From NCBI GenBank assembly GCA_026419635.1, contig JANZZB010000038.1:1-11953 (forward strand): 11,953 bases of DNA, given 5' to 3'. Below are positions 1 to 6,453 of the stretch, piece by piece; position 1 is the stretch's first letter; the number at the start of each line of letters is the position of its first letter. This DNA comes from Clostridiales bacterium (GTDB lineage Bacteria > Bacillota > Clostridia > Oscillospirales > Butyricicoccaceae). The notes under the pieces were generated by a model. It searched no databases. It saw nothing but the letters and a program-made list of their open reading frames with translations, and was not told where the DNA came from. Both the position numbers and the translations under genes were made by a program.

Positions 1-1495
1 AACCTGCCCACTGCGGCATGGTATCTGTTTCTCTCTTTGCATTTCCTCCGCATTTCGGACATGTCGTGTTAATCCATTCGGTGATATTTGCAAGCGGCGA
101 ATCGCCAGTATCTGTCTGTTCATATGACTGTATTTCGGGCAGCTTTAAAGGCAGCTCACTTTCCGGAACGGGTACCCAACCGCATTTCTCACAGTAAACA
201 AGAGGAATGGGCTCGCCCCAATAGCGCTGACGTGAAAAGACCCAATCGCGAAGCTTGTAATTGACTTTTGACGTTGCCACGCCTTTTTGACTTAAAAATT
301 CAACAATTTTCTTCTTAGCCTCATCCACTGAAAGCCCGTTTAAGAAATCGGAATTTACCATAATTCCTGTATCGCAGTCGACAAATGCCTCTTTTTCAAC
401 ATCGCCTCCTGCCACGACTTCAATGATCGGAAGCTGAAACTTTTTTGCAAATTCAAAATCTCGCGTATCATATGCCGTAACCGCCATTATCGCGCCTGTA
501 CCATAAGACATCAAAACGTAGTCGGAAACAAAAATAGGAATTTCTTTCCCACTCACAGGATTGATTGCACGTACACCTTTAATTTCAACTCCGGTTTTAT
601 CCTTTGCAATCTCAGTACGTTCAAAATCTGATTTTCGAATGGCGGCTTCGCGATAATCCTTGATCTCCGCTAAATTGGTAATGCGGTTATCCCATTTTTC
701 AATATACGGGTGTTCAGGCGACATAACCATGTAGGTTGCGCCAAAAAGCGTATCAGGACGAGTAGTATATACGCGTAAAGTATCTTTTTCTGTCGTCTGA
801 AAGTCAACTTCCGCACCAGTTGAACGTCCAATCCAGTTTCTTTGCTGTATTTTAATGCGTTCAGCGTAATCAACAAGATCCAGATCGTCGATCAGTCTTT
901 GCGCATATTCTGTGATTTTCAGCATCCATTGGCTTTTTTCGCGACGAACAACTTCACTGCCGCACCGTTCACAAACGCCGGATACTACCTCTTCATTAGC
1001 AAGTACACATTTACAGGAAGTACACCAGTTAACCGGCATTGTTGTTTTATATGCAAGTCCTTTTTCGAATAATTTCAGAAAAATCCATTGCGTCCACTTA
1101 TAATAATCCGGATCAGTCGTATTAATTTCTCTTGACCAATCGAACGATAGGCCCAAAGAACGAAGTTGCTGCTTAAAGCGGGCAACATTTTTTTGTGTAA
1201 CATCTTTAGGATGTACATGATTTGCTATTGCAAAGTTTTCAGTAGGCAGCCCAAACGCATCCCAGCCCATAGGATAAAGAACATTATATCCTTGCATACG
1301 GCGTTTTCTTGCAACGATATCGAGCGCCGTATAGGAGCGCGGATGCCCGACGTGAAGTCCGCTTCCGGACGGATATGGAAACTCAACCAATGCATAAAAC
1401 TTTGGTTTCTCAAAGTCATTTCTGGCGCAAAACGCCTGTGCTTTTTCCCATTCCGCCTGCCATTTTTTCTCAATCGACGCAAAATCGTATTTCAT
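1..1495 (-). CDS. leuS: Leucyl-tRNA synthetase, N-terminal 498 residues (3' end beyond window)
   Basis: Cytoplasmic class I aminoacyl-tRNA synthetase that charges tRNA-Leu with leucine. I translated 498 residues in one open frame running off the left edge. Visible in order: the class I ATP-binding HVGH (48-51); a zinc-type CxxC pair around 158-161 and 175-178; the CP1 editing domain with its threonine-rich TTRPDT (244-249) and GTGAIMAV (332-339); and a second CxxC pair (435-438, 479-482). The KMSKS loop and anticodon-binding part lie outside. The segment after GTGAIMAV reads TAYDTRD, where LeuRS normally has P-A/G-H-D-x-R-D; both aspartates are kept. I chose the ATG at 1495 because GGAG lies 6 bases upstream. 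An in-frame ATG at 1507 (four residues longer, GAGG 4 bases upstream) is possible. It is the last visible gene of the run, 135 bases after rsfS, and I see no T-box leader in that gap. Identity is certain. Confidence 0.97.
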   Translation of the reverse strand, partial: MKYDFASIEKKWQAEWEKAQAFCARNDFEKPKFYALVEFPYPSGSGLHVGHPRSYTALDIVARKRRMQGYNVLYPMGWDAFGLPTENFAIANHVHPKDVTQKNVARFKQQLRSLGLSFDWSREINTTDPDYYKWTQWIFLKLFEKGLAYKTTMPVNWCTSCKCVLANEEVVSGVCERCGSEVVRREKSQWMLKITEYAQRLIDDLDLVDYAERIKIQQRNWIGRSTGAEVDFQTTEKDTLRVYTTRPDTLFGATYMVMSPEHPYIEKWDNRITNLAEIKDYREAAIRKSDFERTEIAKDKTGVEIKGVRAINPVSGKEIPIFVSDYVLMSYGTGAIMAVTAYDTRDFEFAKKFQLPIIEVVAGGDVEKEAFVDCDTGIMVNSDFLNGLSVDEAKKKIVEFLSQKGVATSKVNYKLRDWVFSRQRYWGEPIPLVYCEKCGWVPVPESELPLKLPEIQSYEQTDTGDSPLANITEWINTTCPKCGGNAKRETDTMPQWAG

Positions 1496-1507
1496 TTCAA
1501 GCTCCAT

Positions 1508-1630
1508 TTCCGCCTCGCGCAATTAAAAGCCCATATACTTTTCAGGTGCTCCGCGGCAGCCGCTTTTACGGCAAACGGCACGCCGAAATATCTATTCCGA
1601 ATGCAAAAAGTAAATTTCTATTTCTGCAGT
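1508..1630. other. Intergenic gap between rsfS and leuS, locally GC-rich
   Basis: About 120 bases separate rsfS from leuS. The part at roughly 1535-1595 is clearly richer in GC than its surroundings and can form small stems (CGGC/GCCG and GCGG/CCGC). I see no U-tract to make them a terminator, no T-box-like conserved element and no clear promoter. A short frame of about 38 codons is open on the minus strand but has no convincing start or ribosome binding site. Confidence 0.4.
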
Positions 1631-2005
1631 CTATTTTTCTTCAATCGTTTTTTCGGTTATATCCGCAATGTCAATTTTGGGCGCATCACTCCAAAGCCGC
1701 TCTAAAAGATAGAACTGTCTGGTTTCGTTTAAAAATACATGAACCAGAACTGAACCATAATCAAGCAGTATCCAATTTGCAGATGCATACCCTTCAACGT
1801 GATGTGGAACTATATTATAATCTTCTTTAAGTTTTTTTTCTATAGAATCAGCAATGGATTTAACATGTGTTGTCGATGATCCTGTACAGATCACAAAATA
1901 ATCAGCAAGCACGGTCAAGTCTTTCACTGAGATAACCGACAAATCAATGGCCTTATGATCTTCTGCCGCTAATACAATTTCTTTTAAAGTTTTTTGTATT
2001 TCCAT
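1631..2005 (-). CDS. rsfS: Ribosome silencing factor RsfS (YbeB/Iojap family)
   Basis: 124 residues, the normal length for the family. RsfS binds large-subunit protein uL14 and blocks joining of the 30S and 50S subunits, lowering translation in starvation or stationary phase. Family features visible are the DLSVISV...DYFVICTGSS strand pattern (about 21-44), the HVEGYASANWILLDYG stretch (about 69-84) and VHVFLNETRQFYLLERLW (about 88-105), which form the compact alpha/beta core. The ATG at 2005 has AAAGGAG seven bases upstream. It sits 36 bases after the LCP gene and before leuS. rsfS next to nadD and yqeK is one of the commonest neighbourhoods for this gene in Firmicutes. The last 15 or so residues are charged and lie outside the usual core. 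Nothing looks broken. Confidence 0.95.
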   Translation of the reverse strand: MEIQKTLKEIVLAAEDHKAIDLSVISVKDLTVLADYFVICTGSSTTHVKSIADSIEKKLKEDYNIVPHHVEGYASANWILLDYGSVLVHVFLNETRQFYLLERLWSDAPKIDIADITEKTIEEK

Positions 2006-2041
2006 CTATAGACTCCTTTTGATCAATCATCATTTAATCTA

Positions 2042-3322
2042 TTAGTTTGTACTGCTCTTCAAAGCGTCGTCAAACGGTTCATTATTTTTATTATTATCAG
2101 AAGTCGTTGTGCTGCTATCTTTGGTATCAGCTGCACTGTCGCCGGAAGAATCGGTCTTTGAGTCATCCGTTACCGAAGTATCCTGATTCGATTTTATGCT
2201 TGATGTCTTTTTTGATTTTTTACCGGAAGATGAATTTTTTAAAGTCGAAATGTCAACGACTTTAATTTTGGTTATCGGTTCCAAATACGGATTAAATTTT
2301 TCATTGACAAGTTCAAGAATTTTTTCCTCATCCGGGAAGAAATAGGATTGATTCATATGAACGCCTGGCTCGTAAATTGTTTCACTGAACCCGGGCAAAG
2401 TCTGCATTGTAATATTATCACTGCTCATTCTAACGGCAGCAAGTCCCAACCAGACCAGCTCACCCTTAGAAAAATCTGTATCCGTATTGCTGAGGAATGA
2501 AGATGCAATTTCCGGCACTTTTATTATATTAGATGGAGTAAGCATCTTTTTTGCGAGTGTCATTAAGAATTGCTGATCTGCCTTGATTCTACCAAGATCA
2601 CCATCCGCATAACCGCCCTTGATTCCATGGTCGTTCTCTCTCCAACGCAGAAACCGAACGGCGTCTTTCCCATCTAATTTTTGTAATCCGGGCTGAAAAT
2701 TAATATATAAATCCTGAGTCGGATCGGTATATTTCATGCGAAATGGAATTTCGTACTCAATTCCGCCGATTGAATCTACCATTTGAGCGACGCCGTCAAA
2801 ATCGAAGATCGCATATCGGTCGATCGGGATACCGAGCAGCATGTTGAGTTCTTTTTTTAGCTGCGTAATCTGTCCAACCGCATAAGCAGAGTTGATCTTT
2901 TTCAAATTCCGGTCAACCTTTGAATACGTGTCGCGCGGTACGTTCATCATATTGATCGTATTATTTTTTACATCAAAAGCGGCAACAATCATTGCATCCG
3001 TTCTTGTTTTATCTTGATCGGTACAGGCAATTACCATTGTAAAGAAGTTTTGTTTTCTCTCCGCCTGGTCTTCTACCGATATTTCAAGTCCTTGCTGTTC
3101 GGAATCCGGTATTCCATCGTGGTTTTTATCGTTCGAATCTTCCTCTATTTTTGCTGCCGGTGGTTTTATTGCATTTTTTATCGCTACAGCACCAATGATG
3201 ACTGTCGATAAAACAAGGAACAATAAAATCAGCCTTCTGTATTTTTTAATGAATCCTCGTTTCTTTTTCGGCGTTTCTATTGCCATAGCGGGCTTTTTGC
3301 GTTTTCCGCCAAATAACTTCAT
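2042..3322 (-). CDS. LCP (LytR-CpsA-Psr) family wall polymer ligase
   Basis: 426 residues. LCP proteins are membrane-anchored phosphotransferases that move lipid-linked polymers such as teichoic acid or capsule onto peptidoglycan outside the cell. In order: a basic cytoplasmic tail (1-30); one hydrophobic anchor (about 31-48); a short stalk with a calcium-loop-like motif DKNHDGIPDSE (65-75); the LCP domain (about 92-340); and a Ser/Thr/Lys/Asp-rich disordered tail (about 362-426). Typical active-site segments are TRTDA (106-110), NVPRDTY (127-133), LDGKDAVRFLRWR (216-228) and DGDLGRIKADQQ (240-251), carrying the conserved Asp and Arg residues. The ATG at 3322 has AAAGGAAG about 10 bases upstream and starts 2 bases after the yqeK stop. 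Older annotations call such proteins transcriptional attenuators, but no DNA-binding domain is present. The family is sure; the polymer attached cannot be told. Confidence 0.93.
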   Translation of the reverse strand: MKLFGGKRKKPAMAIETPKKKRGFIKKYRRLILLFLVLSTVIIGAVAIKNAIKPPAAKIEEDSNDKNHDGIPDSEQQGLEISVEDQAERKQNFFTMVIACTDQDKTRTDAMIVAAFDVKNNTINMMNVPRDTYSKVDRNLKKINSAYAVGQITQLKKELNMLLGIPIDRYAIFDFDGVAQMVDSIGGIEYEIPFRMKYTDPTQDLYINFQPGLQKLDGKDAVRFLRWRENDHGIKGGYADGDLGRIKADQQFLMTLAKKMLTPSNIIKVPEIASSFLSNTDTDFSKGELVWLGLAAVRMSSDNITMQTLPGFSETIYEPGVHMNQSYFFPDEEKILELVNEKFNPYLEPITKIKVVDISTLKNSSSGKKSKKTSSIKSNQDTSVTDDSKTDSSGDSAADTKDSSTTTSDNNKNNEPFDDALKSSTN

Positions 3323-3324
3323 AC

Positions 3325-3891
3325 TTAATCTCTTCCTTTAGTACAAATCCAATTGCGTCCGTTTACTGTATCCGGATGCAGTATTCCGCCTCGGTTTAAC
3401 ACTTCTTTTATTGAACTGTCAAACGCGAAAAGCAACGCCTCATTTATGTTTTTGTAAGCAAGTTTTCTTAATTTACATACGCCTCGAAAGGTTCGTGTCG
3501 GTTCAATAAAATCTGCAAGATAAATAATTTTTTGAAGCAGAGTCATGTTTTCCTTACCTGTGGTATGATACCGTACTGCTTCACATATATCGCCGGAAAC
3601 ATGGTAAACCGATCTGGCAATTTCCGCTGCTGTTAGAGCATGCAAAAGCGGCCATTCCAATTTTTCGACATCGCCCAACATTATACTATATTTTTCACAC
3701 AACTTCAACTGCTCTTCACGGTTTCGTTCTTTCGTTATGTCATGTAAAATTGCAGCCTGCCTTGCTTTATACGGATCAGCTCCCCAGCGAAGCGCAAGCT
3801 TCTCAGCCTCACTTTCGCATCCAAGCGCATGCTTTGCTCTTTTGCTGCTTAGGACTCTCGTCATCTCATTTCTGAGCTCGTCCAATTCCAT
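3325..3891 (-). CDS. yqeK: YqeK-type HD-domain symmetrical Ap4A hydrolase
   Basis: 188 residues from the ATG at 3891. YqeK enzymes are metal-dependent HD-domain hydrolases that split diadenosine tetraphosphate symmetrically into two ADP. The HD ligand set is present in order: H21, H50-D51 (ILHDITK), H84 (LLHALTA), H109 (RYHTTG) and D127 (YLADFIEPTR), the last being the typical family signature. The frame stays open upstream to a TTG at 3909. I prefer 3891 because the longer start would overlap the nadD stop, while GAGAGG lies about 10 bases before this ATG. It lies 14 bases downstream of nadD and 2 bases upstream of the LCP gene; nadD-yqeK is a widely kept pair. Older names include 'NAD metabolism HD-domain protein'. 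The function call follows from characterised family members; the residues support an active enzyme. Confidence 0.92.
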   Translation of the reverse strand: MELDELRNEMTRVLSSKRAKHALGCESEAEKLALRWGADPYKARQAAILHDITKERNREEQLKLCEKYSIMLGDVEKLEWPLLHALTAAEIARSVYHVSGDICEAVRYHTTGKENMTLLQKIIYLADFIEPTRTFRGVCKLRKLAYKNINEALLFAFDSSIKEVLNRGGILHPDTVNGRNWICTKGRD

Positions 3892-3905
3892 TTGCCAAAA
3901 ACCTC

Positions 3906-4514
3906 TCAAAAGTATAGTTTATTCCTTTCAATATACGTTAATACATCTCCGGGCAACCATTCTTCGCCTTTTCCAAGACGAAGTTGCTCTCGTATTTCAG
4001 TGGATGAAATTTCGAGAACAGGCGAATCAATTATTATCACATCCGCCGATAATTCTTTTTGATATTCGTATGTTTTTTCCCTAATCTTTTCTGTTTCTTG
4101 ACCGCGGCGTCTCACCACGGCAATTTTAATAAGTCTAGATAGTTCATCCGCACGATACCACTTTTCAAAACTCAGAAACATATCTGTACCCATAATGAAA
4201 TAAATGTCCGTATCAGCGTACCTTTTTTTTAATTCATAAATTGTATCAATGGTATAACTTTTGCCATGTCGCTTAATTTCTATATCTAATACTTCGGCAA
4301 AAGGAAGCTCTCTTACCGCAATTTTTGTCATTTCAAGACGTTGCAATGCGCTCGGCGACCCTTCCGGCAAAGCTTTGTGCGGTGGGATACCTGCAGGAAT
4401 AAAAAAAACCTTTGAAAGGTTCAATGTTTTTTGAGCATACCTAGCGGCAGAAATATGTCCTTTGTGGATCGGGTTAAAAGACCCGCCCATGACTCCGATT
4501 GCATTTTTACTCAT
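3906..4514 (-). CDS. nadD: Nicotinate-nucleotide adenylyltransferase
   Basis: 202 residues. NadD joins ATP and nicotinate mononucleotide to make deamido-NAD plus pyrophosphate, the shared step of de novo and salvage NAD synthesis in the cytosol. The nucleotidyltransferase fold is shown by GGSFNPIHKGH (10-20, including the HxGH motif), PAGIPPHK (40-47), the IMGTDMF stretch (108-113) and the C-terminal ISSTEIR (169-175), which binds ATP phosphates. Length is normal. The ATG at 4514 has AAGGTGG 6 bases upstream, between the yhbY stop and this start. The frame is open to a TTG at 4532, but that start would overlap yhbY and place the ribosome site inside the protein, so I reject it. It lies between yhbY and yqeK, as in many Firmicutes. 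Confidence 0.96.
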   Translation of the reverse strand: MSKNAIGVMGGSFNPIHKGHISAARYAQKTLNLSKVFFIPAGIPPHKALPEGSPSALQRLEMTKIAVRELPFAEVLDIEIKRHGKSYTIDTIYELKKRYADTDIYFIMGTDMFLSFEKWYRADELSRLIKIAVVRRRGQETEKIREKTYEYQKELSADVIIIDSPVLEISSTEIREQLRLGKGEEWLPGDVLTYIERNKLYF

Positions 4515-4528
4515 GCGTTTCCACCTTG

Positions 4529-4822
4529 TCAAAAAACAATCTTTTTCTCTTTACTTTGTCTATAAAGGACAAATCTAGTCCCAATACATTGGACAGGCTC
4601 AGCAGATAGCGCTTCGGCCATCTCATGGCAAGCCGCACGTGCCGTTAATAACGATGTTTCCAGGACACGTAATTTTATGATTTCACGTGCTTCAAGCGCT
4701 TCATCAGCCTGTTTTAAAACATTTTCCGTAATTCCGCTTTTACCGATCTGAACAATAGTCTCTAGTTTATTTGCCATCGCTCTTAAAGTGGCACGTTGTT
4801 TCGAAGTAAGCATTTTTTTCAT
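4529..4822 (-). CDS. yhbY: YhbY-type RNA-binding protein (CRM domain), ribosome assembly
   Basis: 97 residues, a single CRM (CRS1-YhbY) domain. These small basic proteins bind pre-50S particles and are taken to help large-subunit assembly. Signature parts visible are VQIGKSGIT near residue 25 (the GxxG-type RNA-binding loop), EAREIIKLRVLE in the middle, and CIGTRFVLYRQSKE at the C-terminus. Two ATG codons lie side by side at 4825 and 4822. I chose 4822 because the GGAG is 5 bases from it but only 2 from the first. A third ATG nine bases further in would give a start at MLTSKQR, common in relatives. In many Firmicutes obg lies just upstream; here the upstream gene is rdgB, with a 60-base gap. 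Confidence 0.93.
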   Translation of the reverse strand: MKKMLTSKQRATLRAMANKLETIVQIGKSGITENVLKQADEALEAREIIKLRVLETSLLTARAACHEMAEALSAEPVQCIGTRFVLYRQSKEKKIVF

Positions 4823-4883
4823 CATTTCTCCGTATGAAAATCATTTATATCTTAGTGCCCCACACGGAAGGCGATTCGTAGTT

Positions 4884-5474
4884 TTAAAAGGACATTATTT
4901 TTTTGAGTTCTTCCTTAAAACTTAAAAGGGCTTTTGCTCTGTGAGATATCTGATTTTTTATATCTGCCGGCATCTCTGCAAAAGTCATGTTGTATTCCGG
5001 CACAAAGAAAATCGGATCGTATCCGAATCCGGCTTCTCCTTTTATCTCCTTTAATATTGTTCCGGAACATTCCCTTCTGCAAGTAAAAGATGTTTTTTCA
5101 TCCAGTACACATGCTATAACAGATACAAAACGTGCTTGCCGTTTTCCGTCCGGCACACCGCTCAAAGCATTCAGTAATTTTAATACCCTGTCATGGTCAG
5201 AACCTTCTGCATATCTTGCCGAATGAATACCCGGTGCACCTCCCAAAAAATCCACTTCCAAACCGGAATCGTCTGCGATGCAGGGCAAACCCGTTTCCTT
5301 AAACAACGCCTTTGCTTTGATTAAAGCGTTTTCTTCGAAAGTGCTTCCGTTTTCATCCGGAGTAAGATCAACAGAAAGTTCATCTTGCGATATTAATTCC
5401 AATCCGATCTGAGAGAGGATTGCCCGCATTTCCATCAATTTGTGTTTATTTTTAGACGCTAAAACAAATCGCAT
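4884..5474 (-). CDS. rdgB: XTP/dITP diphosphatase (RdgB/HAM1 family)
   Basis: 196 residues, the standard length. This cytosolic house-cleaning enzyme hydrolyses the non-canonical purine nucleotides dITP, ITP and XTP to monophosphates plus pyrophosphate, keeping deaminated bases out of DNA and RNA. Family motifs are SKNKHK (7-12, the S/TxNxxK substrate loop), TFEENALIKA (45-54), ADDSGLEVDFLGGAPG (67-82, with catalytic D69), GFGYDPIF (149-156) and SHRAKAL (177-183), which contacts the base. The ATG at 5474 has AAGGA five bases upstream. It lies 44 bases after ftsY and before yhbY, with no terminator on either side. No sign of truncation. Confidence 0.96.
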   Translation of the reverse strand: MRFVLASKNKHKLMEMRAILSQIGLELISQDELSVDLTPDENGSTFEENALIKAKALFKETGLPCIADDSGLEVDFLGGAPGIHSARYAEGSDHDRVLKLLNALSGVPDGKRQARFVSVIACVLDEKTSFTCRRECSGTILKEIKGEAGFGYDPIFFVPEYNMTFAEMPADIKNQISHRAKALLSFKEELKKIMSF

Positions 5475-5518
5475 TGTTTCCTTACCTCAATTTTTATTAT
5501 CGAATTTATAAGCAATAT

Positions 5519-6436
5519 TCAATCCGAAACCGTTCCGAAAAGTGCATCAACAAAATCGGCTGGTTTAAATTCAAGAAGGTCGTCCGCTCCTTCTCCAACA
5601 CCGATAAATTTGACAGGCACATTTAAAGCAGTAGAAACAGCCAAAACAATGCCTCCTTTTGCAGTTCCGTCAAGTTTTGTTAAAACAAGACCTGTAATTT
5701 TGGCTGCTTTATTAAACTCTTTTGCTTGAGAAAGTGCATTTTGCCCCGTTGTCGCGTCTAAAACCAACAATGTTTCTCTTGACGACGAGCCCAGTTCCCT
5801 CTCGATTACACGATCAATTTTTGAAAGCTCATTCATTAAATTTTGCTTATTATGCAATCTACCCGCCGTATCACAGAGAATGACATCTGACCCTCTCGCT
5901 TTTGCTGCTGCAATAGCATCATAAACAACTGCTGCCGGGTCGCTTCCTTCATTTGCGCGAATAATATCAACTCCGGTTCTTTTAGCCCAGATATCCAATT
6001 GCTCCGATGCTGCAGCACGGAACGTATCCCCCGCCGCCAGGATCACCTTTTTATGTTCTTTTGTAAGCTTCGATGCAATTTTCCCGATGGTTGTCGTTTT
6101 ACCGACTCCGTTAACGCCTATCACAAGTATAATTGCAGGTTTTGTGTTCAGATTTAAACCATTGTTTTCTTTAAGCATTGACAAAAGGTTTGATTTTAAT
6201 GCTGCCATCAGTTCTTCTTTATTTTTTATATTTTCATTTTTTGCAGCTATTTTTAAACCTTCTACTGCTTTCATTGCTGTATCCACGCCCAAATCAGCCA
6301 TAATCATGGCGTCTTCAAGCTCGGAAAGGAGTTCTTCATCTACTTTTCTAAATCCCGAAAGGACGTGATCCAGCTGACCGGTTACAGCCTCTCTGGTTTT
6401 TTTAATACCGCCTTTTAGTTTATCCAAAAAACCCAT
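5519..6436 (-). CDS. ftsY: Signal recognition particle receptor FtsY
   Basis: 305 residues. FtsY is the membrane-associated GTPase that docks with Ffh/SRP and delivers ribosomes making membrane proteins to the Sec translocon. An N domain (about 1-85, helical) precedes the SRP GTPase domain: G1 loop GVNGVGKTTT (107-116), DTFRAAA (137-143) in the insertion box, DTAGR (189-193), TKLDGTAKGG (253-262) and the closing GVGEGADDLLEF (279-290). There is no long acidic A domain, so membrane binding probably relies on the amphipathic N-terminus (MGFLDKLKGGIKKT), as in other Gram-positives. The ATG at 6436 has TAAGGAG overlapping the smc stop, about 13 bases upstream, rather far. The 17-base gap to smc fits translation coupling. 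smc-ftsY is a common Firmicute pair, but ffh does not follow here. Confidence 0.97.
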   Translation of the reverse strand: MGFLDKLKGGIKKTREAVTGQLDHVLSGFRKVDEELLSELEDAMIMADLGVDTAMKAVEGLKIAAKNENIKNKEELMAALKSNLLSMLKENNGLNLNTKPAIILVIGVNGVGKTTTIGKIASKLTKEHKKVILAAGDTFRAAASEQLDIWAKRTGVDIIRANEGSDPAAVVYDAIAAAKARGSDVILCDTAGRLHNKQNLMNELSKIDRVIERELGSSSRETLLVLDATTGQNALSQAKEFNKAAKITGLVLTKLDGTAKGGIVLAVSTALNVPVKFIGVGEGADDLLEFKPADFVDALFGTVSD

Positions 6437-6453
6437 ACGTTTATTAATGCTCC

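Noticed and set aside
1508..1630. T-box leader controlling leuS
   Set aside because: The gap is too short and lacks recognisable T-box elements and an antiterminator/terminator pair.
1166..1705. Plus-strand open frame of 179 codons opposite leuS and its upstream gap
   Set aside because: It is antisense to an unmistakable LeuRS reading frame and has no recognisable protein features; it is a shadow.
2042..3322. LCP gene as a transcriptional regulator (old LytR naming)
   Set aside because: The protein has a membrane anchor and the full LCP active-site pattern but no DNA-binding domain.
3892..3909. Longer yqeK starting at TTG 3909
   Set aside because: It overlaps the nadD stop, and GAGAGG correctly precedes the ATG at 3891.
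4515..4532. Longer nadD starting at TTG 4532
   Set aside because: It would overlap the yhbY stop and place the AAGGTGG ribosome site inside the coding region; the ATG at 4514 fits better.
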